From positions 1 through 64,000 of the forward strand of contig JBMYKD010000006.1 in NCBI GenBank assembly GCA_049595035.1: a stretch of 64,000 nucleotides of DNA, read 5' to 3'. This document shows, one piece after another, positions 28,891-36,941 of the stretch. The stretch comes from UBA12202 sp049595035 (GTDB taxonomy: Bacteria > Pseudomonadota > Alphaproteobacteria > Puniceispirillales > UBA1172). The notes under the pieces were generated by a model. The model worked only from the letters and a program-made list of their open reading frames with translations, was not told the DNA's origin and did not search any database. Position numbers and translations under genes: made by a program. Each line of letters begins with the position of its first letter. Within the stretch, counting starts at the first letter, position 1.

Positions 28891-29361
28891 ATGTCTGGTC
28901 ATATTGATAAACGTCTAGCCGAATTAGGCATCACGCTTCCTGATGCACCGGCACCAGCAGCAAATTATATTCCCTATGTCATCAGCGGAAATCTGGTGTT
29001 TATATCTGGTCAGGTACCGTTGGTAGATGGCAAGATTGAAAAAACCGGCGCCGTTGGTGATGGCACCATGACGCAGGAAGATGCAGAAGGTGAAGCCAGA
29101 AAATGCGCAATCAATTTGCTAGCACAATTGAAAGCCGCCACGGGCGGTGATCTGGATCGCGTGACCCGTGTGGTCAAACTTGGCGGATTTGTATCCTGTA
29201 CATCTGATTTTTCTGCACAGCCACTGGTTATCAATATTGCATCCAACCTTATGGTCGACGTGTTTGGTGAATTAGGCCGACATGCTCGGTTTGCCGTTGG
29301 CACAAACGCATTGCCACTAGGCTGTCTGGTAGAAATCGAAGGTATTTTCGAAATTGCCTAA
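28891..29361 (+). CDS. RidA-family protein (YjgF/YER057c/UK114)
   Basis: This is a small homotrimeric RidA-superfamily protein, 156 aa. Classical RidA deaminates reactive enamine/imine intermediates of PLP enzymes. This one carries the longer N-terminus (HIDKRLAELGITLPDAPAPA) of the subgroup related to TdcF/YjgH-like members. It shows LVFISGQVPLVDG, then VTRVVKLGGFVSC, and a C-terminal ALPLGCLVEIEGIFEIA. The conserved Arg of canonical RidA (NARVAV) is not evident in the expected spot, so the enamine-deaminase role is not certain. It follows nrdJ by 49 bp. Confidence 0.88.
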   Translation: MSGHIDKRLAELGITLPDAPAPAANYIPYVISGNLVFISGQVPLVDGKIEKTGAVGDGTMTQEDAEGEARKCAINLLAQLKAATGGDLDRVTRVVKLGGFVSCTSDFSAQPLVINIASNLMVDVFGELGRHARFAVGTNALPLGCLVEIEGIFEIA

Positions 29362-29405
29362 ACAATAACCTTCAGGCCATTGTTTCCATCACCATCTGCC
29401 CCAAT

Positions 29406-30632
29406 ATGGTAGTTATGGATGATGATTACCCACAAAAAGATCGCCTTGCCGTTTCAACTGGCTGGATAGCTGAAATGGTTGAATCGGCAAATGCCGTTCC
29501 GGCTGATATCTGGAATAGATGTGCTGGTGATCAGAACCCGCTATTGAGTCATAGCTTTTTTTCTGCTCTTGAAACCAGCCAGTCAGCTAGTGCAGAAACC
29601 GGCTGGAATGCAAGGCATATCATACTCAAGGACAGTAACGCCCAGATTTGCGGTATTCTCCCCCTATATTTGAAAACCCATTCCTATGGTGAATATGTTT
29701 TTGATCATAGCTGGGCAGATGCGTGGCGGCGTGCCGGTGGCCAATATTATCCGAAAGCACAAAGCGGAATTCCCTTTACGCCTGTCCCCGGACGACGGTT
29801 ACTGATTGACCCCAAGCTTAGCCCCGATGAGGCTAGTCATGCAGCAAGGATGCTTGCGGAGGCATGTATTAGCTGTGTTGAACAGATTGGCCTATCATCG
29901 GCACATATCACTTTTTTAAGCAGGGAGGAACATGATGCCCTCACCCTTTCTCCTGCTCATGATGATACTAGGCGCTGGATTAGCCGCAAAGGAATGCAAT
30001 TTCACTGGCATAATAAAAACTACCGCCATTTTGATGATTTTCTGGAACGCCTTGCTTCACGAAAGCGCAAAAGCATTCGCCGTGAGCGGCGCGATATTGC
30101 TAATGCTGGCGTCCAGCTGGTGCAAAAACGGGGTGATGATTTAACCACGGCAGACTGGGATCAATTCTATCAATTCTATCTGGCGACCATTGATCGTAAA
30201 TGGGGCGGAGCATACCTGACCCGTGATTTTTTTGATCAGATTCATCATACCATGCGGCAACATATTCTTCTGGTGATGGCATCACATGATGGGAATCAGG
30301 TAGCTGGTGCGATTAATTTTATCGGGCAGGATACGCTTTATGGTCGCAACTGGGGGAGTGTTATTGATATCCCGTTTCTGCATTTTGAAACATGTTATTA
30401 TCAGGCTATTGATTTCGCTATTGCCCACGGGCTTGCCCGTGTCGAAGCAGGGGCACAAGGGCTTCATAAAGTGCAACGCGGATATGAACCTGTTCTAACA
30501 TATTCGGTTCATCACATGAATAATGACAGTTTTCGTGATGCCGTAAGAGATTTCACCGAAAGAGAAGCCAAGCAGATCGACCGCGAACGTCAGGAACTCT
30601 TAACCTGGCTTCCCTATAAGCATGAAAAATAA
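29406..30632 (+). CDS. COG3146/DUF482 acyltransferase-like (GNAT-fold) protein
   Basis: The 408-residue protein belongs to the peptidogalycan-biosynthesis-like family, which shares the GNAT fold with FemAB-type acyltransferases; the true substrate is unknown. It has a conserved N-terminal half (NPLLSHSFFSALE; YGEYVFDHSWADAW), a middle RKRKSIRRERRDI basic segment, and a C-terminal GNAT-like part (FYQFYLATIDRKWGGAYLT; VEAGAQGLHKVQRGYEP). The start could be the ATG at 29406 or the one at 29415. It may follow ridA in one unit (44-bp gap), and converges on clpA with a 6-bp gap. Confidence 0.85.
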   Translation: MVVMDDDYPQKDRLAVSTGWIAEMVESANAVPADIWNRCAGDQNPLLSHSFFSALETSQSASAETGWNARHIILKDSNAQICGILPLYLKTHSYGEYVFDHSWADAWRRAGGQYYPKAQSGIPFTPVPGRRLLIDPKLSPDEASHAARMLAEACISCVEQIGLSSAHITFLSREEHDALTLSPAHDDTRRWISRKGMQFHWHNKNYRHFDDFLERLASRKRKSIRRERRDIANAGVQLVQKRGDDLTTADWDQFYQFYLATIDRKWGGAYLTRDFFDQIHHTMRQHILLVMASHDGNQVAGAINFIGQDTLYGRNWGSVIDIPFLHFETCYYQAIDFAIAHGLARVEAGAQGLHKVQRGYEPVLTYSVHHMNNDSFRDAVRDFTEREAKQIDRERQELLTWLPYKHEK

Positions 30633-30638
30633 AAACGG

Positions 30639-33032
30639 TTAGCGCGTTTCCGCGTCAATGGTTTCTTTTTTCTTAGATGCTGATGTTTTGGTCGCAGATG
30701 GCTTTGCAGATGATTTCTTTTTGATTTTAGCAGATTTTGCTGAACCGGTTGTAATATCAGCTTTGTCATCTCCGATCACTGTCACCGTCAGATGTGTTAC
30801 ATCCCCATCTTTATCGGCTTTGGCGGTATCAACCTCAACAGCTCCACCATCGACAAGCCGCCCGAACAGCAATTCTTCGGATAGTGGTTTTTTGACATGC
30901 TCTTGCACGACTCTGGATAATGGCCGCGCACCATATGCCGGCTCATAGCCCCGTTCTGCCAGCCAGTCGCGTGCCTTATCCGTCAAGGTGATTGTCACCC
31001 CGCGGTCAGCAAGCTGGGCTTCTAGCTGAATGATGAACTTATCCACCACCTTGCGGACAGTTTCTGGTGCCAGTGCCGCAAAATTGATGATAGCATCTAG
31101 ACGGTTCCTGAATTCAGGCGTGAAGGTTCTTTCTATGGCTTCATTACCCGCTTCTTCGCGCCGGCCACGACCAAAGCCAATGGATTGTTTGGCCATTTCG
31201 CTAGCACCGGCATTTGTCGTCATGATGATAATGACATTACGGAAGTCAATGGTCTTTCCGTTGTGGTCTGTTAAGCGTCCATTATCCATTACCTGCAGTA
31301 GCAGATTAAAGATATCAGGATGGGCTTTTTCGATTTCATCCAGCAACAGCACGGCATGGGGATTCTGATCAACAGCATCGGTAAGCAAGCCGCCCTGATC
31401 AAATCCAACATAACCGGGAGGCGCACCAATCAGACGTGAAACAGAATGCCTTTCCATATATTCGGACATATCAAACCGGATCAATTTAATACCCAGCGAT
31501 TCTGATAATTGCCGCGCGGCTTCCGTTTTACCAACCCCGGTAGGGCCACTAAAGAGATAATTGCCAACTGGTTTTTCCATATCCCGCAAGCCTGCCCGTG
31601 ACAGCTTGATAGCAGAGGCAAGAGCGACGATCGCTTCATCCTGGCCATACACCATCCGGTGCAAGTCAGATTCGAGGCTGGCAAGCGCCGCACGATCATC
31701 GCGGTTAACGGTTTTAGCCGGTATCCGTGCCATGCTGGAAATGGTTGTTTCAATTTCCTTTTCCCCAATGACCTTGCGCCGGCGTGATGGCGGTAACAGC
31801 ATTTGCGCCGCTGCCGCTTCATCAATCACATCAATCGCCTTATCTGGCAATTTGCGGTCAGTGATATAGCGTGATGACAATTCCACCGCTGATTTTAATG
31901 CCGCCAAGGTAAAGCGAACATCATGATGGTCTTCATATTGTTTTTTCAGTCCACCAAGTATTTTTACCGTATCCGCTACGCTAGGTTCATTGACATCAAT
32001 TTTCTGGAACCGGCGGGACAACGCCCTATCTTTTTCGAACCATCCGCGAAACTCTTTATAGGTTGTTGATCCGATACAGCGCAACGTGCCCTCCTGCAAG
32101 GCAGGCTTAAGCAGGTTCGATGCATCCATAGCACCGCCACTTGTTGCACCCGCGCCAATGATAGTATGAATTTCATCTATAAAAAGAATAGCATGATCAT
32201 TTTTGGCGACTTCCTTCATGACGCCTTTTAGCCGTTCTTCAAAATCACCACGATAGCGTGTACCAGCCAGAAGTGCGCCCATATCAAGGGAATAGATAAT
32301 GGCGTCTTCCAGCACCGCTGGCACATCCTTTTCAATGATCTTTCGTGCTAATCCTTCCGCAATGGCTGTTTTGCCAACACCGCTATCCCCTACCAGCAAC
32401 GGATTATTCTTGGTGCGCCGGCAAAGCACCTGAATGGTGCGATCAACTTCTTTATTCCGGCCAATCAGCGGGTCTATTTTGCCAAGCCGTGCCTTTTCAT
32501 TTAAATCCACCGCATAGGCAGCCAGAGGATTATCTTTCTGATTAACCTCTTCATCCTTGACCATGCTTCCATCAGTGCCGTTACCATCAGCATCAAAAGC
32601 CGGATTCTTCGCGATACCGTGGCTGATATAGCTGACAACATCAATACGGTTAATATCCTGCTGGTTTAATAGCCAGACAGCGTGGCTATCACGTTCGGCA
32701 AACATGGCAACAATAACATTTGCACCGGTAGCCCGTTCACGATTTGATGACTGGGTATGAATAACCGCACGCTGAAGCACACGTTGAAAGCTATTGGTCG
32801 GGCGGGTTTCTGCCAGATCATCCCCAAGCGATTCAAATGTCTGTTCAATATGCAAGATAAGCTTCTGCTGAAGATCATTAATATCCGCGTTACAGGCACT
32901 AAGTACTTCTATGGCATCGCTGTCCTCGGTAAGGGCCAGAAGCAAATGTTCTAATGTTGCAAATTCATGACCCTTCTTAGCGGCCATAGTCATAGCGCGT
33001 TTCAGGGTTTCTTCGAGTTCTTGTGACAGCAT
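30639..33032 (-). CDS. clpA: ATP-dependent Clp protease ATP-binding subunit ClpA
   Basis: ClpA is the AAA+ unfoldase that feeds substrates, including N-degron proteins from ClpS, to ClpP. The 797-residue protein starts MLSQELEETLKRAMTMA at the ATG at 33032, preceded by AAAGGAATAG; the upstream in-frame start at 33086 would lie inside clpS. It has the double Clp_N repeat, D1 with Walker A GDSGVGKTA, D2 with GPTGVGKTE and LLDEIEKAHPD, and the Clp D2-small C-domain. After the D2 end there is a Lys/Ser-rich tail of about 50 residues with no match in E. coli ClpA. It starts 4 bp behind clpS, so the two are coupled. Confidence 0.96.
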   Translation of the reverse strand: MLSQELEETLKRAMTMAAKKGHEFATLEHLLLALTEDSDAIEVLSACNADINDLQQKLILHIEQTFESLGDDLAETRPTNSFQRVLQRAVIHTQSSNRERATGANVIVAMFAERDSHAVWLLNQQDINRIDVVSYISHGIAKNPAFDADGNGTDGSMVKDEEVNQKDNPLAAYAVDLNEKARLGKIDPLIGRNKEVDRTIQVLCRRTKNNPLLVGDSGVGKTAIAEGLARKIIEKDVPAVLEDAIIYSLDMGALLAGTRYRGDFEERLKGVMKEVAKNDHAILFIDEIHTIIGAGATSGGAMDASNLLKPALQEGTLRCIGSTTYKEFRGWFEKDRALSRRFQKIDVNEPSVADTVKILGGLKKQYEDHHDVRFTLAALKSAVELSSRYITDRKLPDKAIDVIDEAAAAQMLLPPSRRRKVIGEKEIETTISSMARIPAKTVNRDDRAALASLESDLHRMVYGQDEAIVALASAIKLSRAGLRDMEKPVGNYLFSGPTGVGKTEAARQLSESLGIKLIRFDMSEYMERHSVSRLIGAPPGYVGFDQGGLLTDAVDQNPHAVLLLDEIEKAHPDIFNLLLQVMDNGRLTDHNGKTIDFRNVIIIMTTNAGASEMAKQSIGFGRGRREEAGNEAIERTFTPEFRNRLDAIINFAALAPETVRKVVDKFIIQLEAQLADRGVTITLTDKARDWLAERGYEPAYGARPLSRVVQEHVKKPLSEELLFGRLVDGGAVEVDTAKADKDGDVTHLTVTVIGDDKADITTGSAKSAKIKKKSSAKPSATKTSASKKKETIDAETR

Positions 33033-33036
33033 AAGA

Positions 33037-33369
33037 CTATTCCTTTTCCAACTGAAGCTGTAAGGGGTGCTGATTCTTTCGGGCAAGATCCATCACTTGA
33101 GATGCTTTTGTTTCTGCGACTTCATAAGTGTATATGCCACAAACCCCTACCCCGCGTTGATGGACATGAAGCATAATCTGGGTTGCTTCCTCTTCAGATT
33201 TGCGAAAATAACTTTTGAGAACATGCACAACAAATTCCATCGGTGTAAAGTCATCATTCAGCATAATAACCTTATAAAGCGGTGGCCGTTTAACTTTTGG
33301 TCGGTCTGCCGTGATGGTGATATTGATCGACTTTTTATTGCCATTTCTATCGTCATCATCCGAAGACAT
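33037..33369 (-). CDS. clpS: ATP-dependent Clp protease adaptor ClpS
   Basis: ClpS binds N-terminal Leu, Phe, Trp and Tyr of proteins and delivers them to ClpA. It is 110 aa from the ATG at 33369, which has a good AGAGGTC ribosome site; the longer reading to 33450 adds 27 residues without family resemblance. The fold is seen in YKVIMLNDDFTPMEFVVHVL and the HVHQRGVGVCGIYTYEVAETK segment; the DD of LNDDFTP contacts the degron N-terminus. It is directly followed by clpA. Confidence 0.96.
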   Translation of the reverse strand: MSSDDDDRNGNKKSINITITADRPKVKRPPLYKVIMLNDDFTPMEFVVHVLKSYFRKSEEEATQIMLHVHQRGVGVCGIYTYEVAETKASQVMDLARKNQHPLQLQLEKE

Positions 33370-33590
33370 GACGACCTCTGCCCGACATGGGTCATGGCAT
33401 AACAGTTGCATAATTTCTCTAAAGTGTTCCATGTTATTTAATATGATCATAATTTGTAGATTTGAAAGGGCTTGATATGAAAAATCTCACATCAAAGGTA
33501 CAGATTTTTCTTCTCGTCACAACTATTACCCATATTTTTTCCAAAATTTCTCTCTACCTATTTATTTTGCGTATTTTATCATTGCTTAAT

Positions 33591-33646
33591 TTGACTGTTC
33601 TAGCCATCGTGCTAATATCAGAAACCATGAAACTGACCTTTCATGG
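33591..33646 (+). promoter_or_regulatory. Candidate promoter and 5' stem-loop of the D,D-carboxypeptidase gene
   Basis: TTGACT (33591-33596) and TAATAT (33613-33618) are 16 bp apart and would start transcription near 33625. Exactly there begins a perfect 8-bp inverted repeat, CCATGAAA (33625-33632), 6-nt loop, TTTCATGG (33639-33646), followed 4 nt later by TTTTTT. It could be an operator or a 5'-terminal hairpin. The coding start is at 33674. Confidence 0.4.
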
Positions 33647-33673
33647 CATGTTTTTTCAACATAGGTTTATCAG

Positions 33674-34918
33674 ATGAAACGCCTGATTGTTCTGCTTGTT
33701 TCAATCATTACTTTAGCAACCGGTTTCAGCTCCGTTGCACAGGCGAAATATGCTTCAATCGTGGTGAATGAAACAACTGGCGAAGTCATGTATTCGCGCA
33801 ATGCCGATAAACAGCTTTATCCGGCTTCTCTGACCAAAATTATGACACTCTATATGGTGTTTGAAGCTCTTGATAACGGCAAGATTAATATGGATACCAA
33901 GATGCGTGTCAGCAAGCTGGCCGCTAGCCGGTCACCATCAAAACTGGGATTGCGGCCGGGCAGTCATATCACCGTAAAAAATGCCATTTACGCGCTGATC
34001 ACAAAATCAGCTAACGACGTTGCTACCGTCATCAGCGAACATCTGGGCGAAAGTGAACGCGACTTCGCCAAAAAGATGACGCGTAAGGCACGGGCGCTCG
34101 GAATGAAACGCACCACTTTCCGCAATGCCTCTGGTTTGCCGCATTCCAAACAGAAATCCACTGCCCGCGATATGGCTAAACTGGCCGTTGCTATCCGCAA
34201 GGATTTTCCTCACTATTTTCAAATGTTTAAAACCAAATCCTTTGAATATAAAGGTCGCCGCTATAAAAATCACAACACCCTGCTGAGCAGTTATGAAGGA
34301 ACAGATGGCATTAAAACCGGCTATATCCGTGCGTCCGGATTTAATCTTGTCGCAACAGTAGAACGCCGCGGCATCCGTCTGGTCGGGGTTGTATTTGGTG
34401 GCCGTACCGGCCGGTCACGCGATCAGCACATGGTGCATCTGCTGAATAAGCAATTTGCCCGTATCCCGCAATATGCCGAAACAACACTAGTTCCTGAAAA
34501 GAAACCACTGACACCGACACCCGTGGCACCACCACCACCTAAACCCAATATTCTTACCGTCAGCCGTGATACGGATTCCGGGTCATTATCGGTTGCGGTT
34601 TCCGTGCCACCACCCCGGCCTGATCTGATTGATCCCGATCCTGTTGAACAAAGCCAGATTATCGGCTGGGGGATTCAGGTCGGCAGTTTTGAAAAACGTG
34701 CTAGTGCCCATCGTGCTGCCAGAAATGCCCGGGTTGCCGCCAATGATATTCTATCACATCAACCAGCACAATTGCGGCAAATCCAGTATGGTAACCTGAC
34801 CTTATGGCAGGTTCATTTCAGCGGCTTTGATGAAAGCATGGCCCGGCAAGTATGCCTCCAGCTTTTCCAGAAAGGTATATCTTGTGTTGCGATCCCGCAG
34901 ATAAGCCAGTCAAGCTAA
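33674..34918 (+). CDS. D-alanyl-D-alanine carboxypeptidase with SPOR domain
   Basis: This is a periplasmic penicillin-binding peptidase (S11) that removes the terminal D-Ala of peptidoglycan stems. The 414-residue product has a signal peptide (LIVLLVSIITLATGFSSVAQA). Catalytic motifs are SLTK in LYPASLTKIMT, SAN, and KTG in TDGIKTGYIRASG. A proline-rich linker (about 280-325) leads to a C-terminal SPOR domain (about 335-410, WGIQVGSFEKRASAHRAA), which binds denuded septal glycan and suggests recruitment to the division site. It is divergent from clpS-clpA. Confidence 0.94.
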   Translation: MKRLIVLLVSIITLATGFSSVAQAKYASIVVNETTGEVMYSRNADKQLYPASLTKIMTLYMVFEALDNGKINMDTKMRVSKLAASRSPSKLGLRPGSHITVKNAIYALITKSANDVATVISEHLGESERDFAKKMTRKARALGMKRTTFRNASGLPHSKQKSTARDMAKLAVAIRKDFPHYFQMFKTKSFEYKGRRYKNHNTLLSSYEGTDGIKTGYIRASGFNLVATVERRGIRLVGVVFGGRTGRSRDQHMVHLLNKQFARIPQYAETTLVPEKKPLTPTPVAPPPPKPNILTVSRDTDSGSLSVAVSVPPPRPDLIDPDPVEQSQIIGWGIQVGSFEKRASAHRAARNARVAANDILSHQPAQLRQIQYGNLTLWQVHFSGFDESMARQVCLQLFQKGISCVAIPQISQSS

Positions 34919-34926
34919 TCACATAC

Positions 34927-34976
34927 TTGACTTTTGAATAAAGTACAGTATTCTAATATATACGATATGCGTATAT
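34927..34976 (+). promoter_or_regulatory. Candidate umuDC promoter with overlapping palindrome
   Basis: TTGACT (34927-34932) and TATTCT (34949-34954) are 16 bp apart. Just downstream, over the likely transcription start, is a perfect palindrome of 7-bp arms, ATATACG-ATATG-CGTATAT (34958-34976). It does not match the alphaproteobacterial SOS box (GTTC-N7-GTTC) or the E. coli form (CTGT-N8-ACAG). An operator for a dedicated repressor, or for UmuD's own N-terminal extension, is possible. Confidence 0.45.
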
Positions 34977-35007
34977 GTTTTTTCTTTATTTTTAAGTGTG
35001 ATATGCC

Positions 35008-35610
35008 ATGACAACCAATTCTTCTTCGCCTAGATCGTTCAGTAGCACCGATTCCAAAGATGCTAGACCCACTCCCGCACATGGCAAAACCCGTGGTCGC
35101 GGTGGCGCCCGCCCGGGGGCAGGTCGCCCAGCCGGACAAGGCCAGTACGGGGAGCCAACAAAACCTGTCCGCCTGCCAGTCAGCATGATTGACGAAGTGA
35201 TGGACTATGTAGCCACCGGCGGCCGGCAGTCATTACCTTTATTCAGCTGTGCTGTTGCCGCCGGCTTCCCTTCACCAGCAGATGATCACCTTGAAGGCAG
35301 TCTTGATCTGAATGATTATCTGGTCAAGCATCCTGCCGCCACATTCTTTGTTCGGGTTAGTGGCGATTCCATGATCAAAGCCGGTATTCACGAAAATGAT
35401 ATTCTGGTAGTTGACCGTAGCCTTGAGCCGCGCCATGGCAAAGTCATTATTGCCGCGCTGGATGGTCAGCTAACTGTCAAGCGGCTACACCATAAATCCG
35501 GCAAAACCATGCTTATGCCGGAAAATGACCGTTATGAGCCTATTGTTATCACTGATGAAGCTAGCATGGTGATCTGGGGCGTTGTCACCAATGTGATCCA
35601 TAGTGTGTGA
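35008..35610 (+). CDS. umuD: UmuD-like self-cleaving subunit with N-terminal extension
   Basis: UmuD is the LexA-fold (S24) accessory subunit of error-prone DNA polymerase V; RecA-triggered self-cleavage activates it. In this 200-residue protein the UmuD part begins about residue 70. SLPLFS leads into the cleavage site AAG (Ala85-Gly86), followed by FPSPADD; the catalytic Ser121 is in SGDSM and Lys158 in TVKRL. The first ~68 residues are extra compared with E. coli UmuD (139 aa): a Ser-rich start, a basic RGGARPGAGRPAG stretch like an AT-hook, then EPTKPVRLPVSMIDEVMDYV, which resembles a ribbon-helix-helix DNA-binding segment. umuC begins 2 bp after the stop. Confidence 0.93.
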   Translation: MTTNSSSPRSFSSTDSKDARPTPAHGKTRGRGGARPGAGRPAGQGQYGEPTKPVRLPVSMIDEVMDYVATGGRQSLPLFSCAVAAGFPSPADDHLEGSLDLNDYLVKHPAATFFVRVSGDSMIKAGIHENDILVVDRSLEPRHGKVIIAALDGQLTVKRLHHKSGKTMLMPENDRYEPIVITDEASMVIWGVVTNVIHSV

Positions 35611-35612
35611 CC

Positions 35613-36917
35613 ATGCTATTCGCGCTAGTTGACTGTAACAATTTCTATGCATCCTGCGAACGTGTCTTTGATCCGTCATTGGCTACCCAGCCAGTAGTGG
35701 TGCTGTCCAACAATGATGGCTGTATCATTGCCCGCTCGGATGAAGCAAAGGCATTAGGCATTCCCATGGGTGCAGCAGTACATGAATACGCCGCTGCGCT
35801 CAAACGGCATAAGGTGCGTGTCTTTTCATCAAATTATCCTCTTTATGGGGATATGTCTGGCCGCGTTATGGAATCCTTAAGCCAGTTCACGCCTGATGTG
35901 GAAGTCTATTCCATTGATGAAGCCTTTCTGGGGCTAGATGGTTTTGATGAAACAGCATTGCCCCAGCACATGCGGAATATGCGGCAGGCGATCCGGCAAT
36001 GGACAGGTATTCCAACCTCTGTCGGGGTAGCAGCCACAAAAACCCTTGCAAAACTGGCCAATCGCATTGCCAAAAAATATACCAGCGACGGCGTATATAT
36101 GATGACAGACCCTGTGCTGATGACGCGTATTCTAGGCGATATCGCGGTTGAGGATATCTGGGGAATCTCACGGCGCTGGGGTGAGCGTCTGCGTGCAATG
36201 GGAATCAAAACAGCATTGCAGCTGCGGCAGGCAGACCCGCAACAGATAAGAAAAGCCCTATCCGTTGTAGGTGAACGTATTGTCCATGAACTAAACGGCA
36301 TATCCTGCCTTGAACTGGAAGCGGTGCAAGCCAAGCAGAATATTATGTCATCACGCAGTTTTGGCCGGCTGATCAGTGATCGTGACAGCATTGCCGAAGC
36401 GGCCGCCAGCTATACCGCGCGCGCCGCAGAAAAATTACGCAAGCAGAACAGTCTGGCCAGTGGTATTTATGTGTTTATCCGTACCAACCGTTTTCGCACC
36501 CAAGACCCGCAATATAGCAATGCGGCATTGATCCGGTTTGATGAACCTACCGCCAATACCAGCACGCTGATCGCCGCCGCCACCCGTGCCATCCATCAGC
36601 TTTATCGCCCCGGCTTCCGCTATCATAAGGCTGGTGTCATGCTGACTGATCTGGTGGCTGATGGGTGTGAGCAAAAAAGCCTATGGCGATGTGACACCCC
36701 CATAGCAACGACCGCCGCCAGCAAACGGCGCATGGCCATGCTTGATCAGGTTAATGCCATGATGGGACGTGGCACATTATTTCATGCCAGCGAAGGTATC
36801 ACCCGGTTAAATAAGCATAAACAGGCTGACACCAGCAAACCAGACTGGCATATGCGACAGCAATTCCGCTCCCCATCTTATACCACGCGCTGGTCTGATC
36901 TGATCATTGTCCGTTAG
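35613..36917 (+). CDS. umuC: DNA polymerase V catalytic subunit (Y family)
   Basis: UmuC is the lesion-bypass polymerase that works with cleaved UmuD after DNA damage. It is 434 aa from the ATG at 35613 (a GTG at 35607 overlapping the umuD stop is a possible alternative). The metal-binding Asp of FALVDCNNFYASCERVF and the Asp-Glu pair of SIDEAFLGL are present, with VLSNNDGCIIARSDEAKALG as the incoming-nucleotide region and a helix-hairpin-helix (AVEDIWGISRRWGERL). A DUF4113-like C-terminus is seen near residues 380-430. It is coupled to umuD and converges on the M20 gene (24-bp gap). Confidence 0.96.
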   Translation: MLFALVDCNNFYASCERVFDPSLATQPVVVLSNNDGCIIARSDEAKALGIPMGAAVHEYAAALKRHKVRVFSSNYPLYGDMSGRVMESLSQFTPDVEVYSIDEAFLGLDGFDETALPQHMRNMRQAIRQWTGIPTSVGVAATKTLAKLANRIAKKYTSDGVYMMTDPVLMTRILGDIAVEDIWGISRRWGERLRAMGIKTALQLRQADPQQIRKALSVVGERIVHELNGISCLELEAVQAKQNIMSSRSFGRLISDRDSIAEAAASYTARAAEKLRKQNSLASGIYVFIRTNRFRTQDPQYSNAALIRFDEPTANTSTLIAAATRAIHQLYRPGFRYHKAGVMLTDLVADGCEQKSLWRCDTPIATTAASKRRMAMLDQVNAMMGRGTLFHASEGITRLNKHKQADTSKPDWHMRQQFRSPSYTTRWSDLIIVR

Positions 36918-36941
36918 GGAATTATCCAGACAGCAGGCAGA

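Noticed and set aside
33462..33677. Open frame between clpS and the carboxypeptidase gene
   Set aside because: It covers the predicted promoter of the downstream gene and shows only a biased hydrophobic composition.
34919..35007. LexA/SOS box before umuD
   Set aside because: No GTTC-N7-GTTC or CTGT-N8-ACAG match was found; a different palindrome is present.
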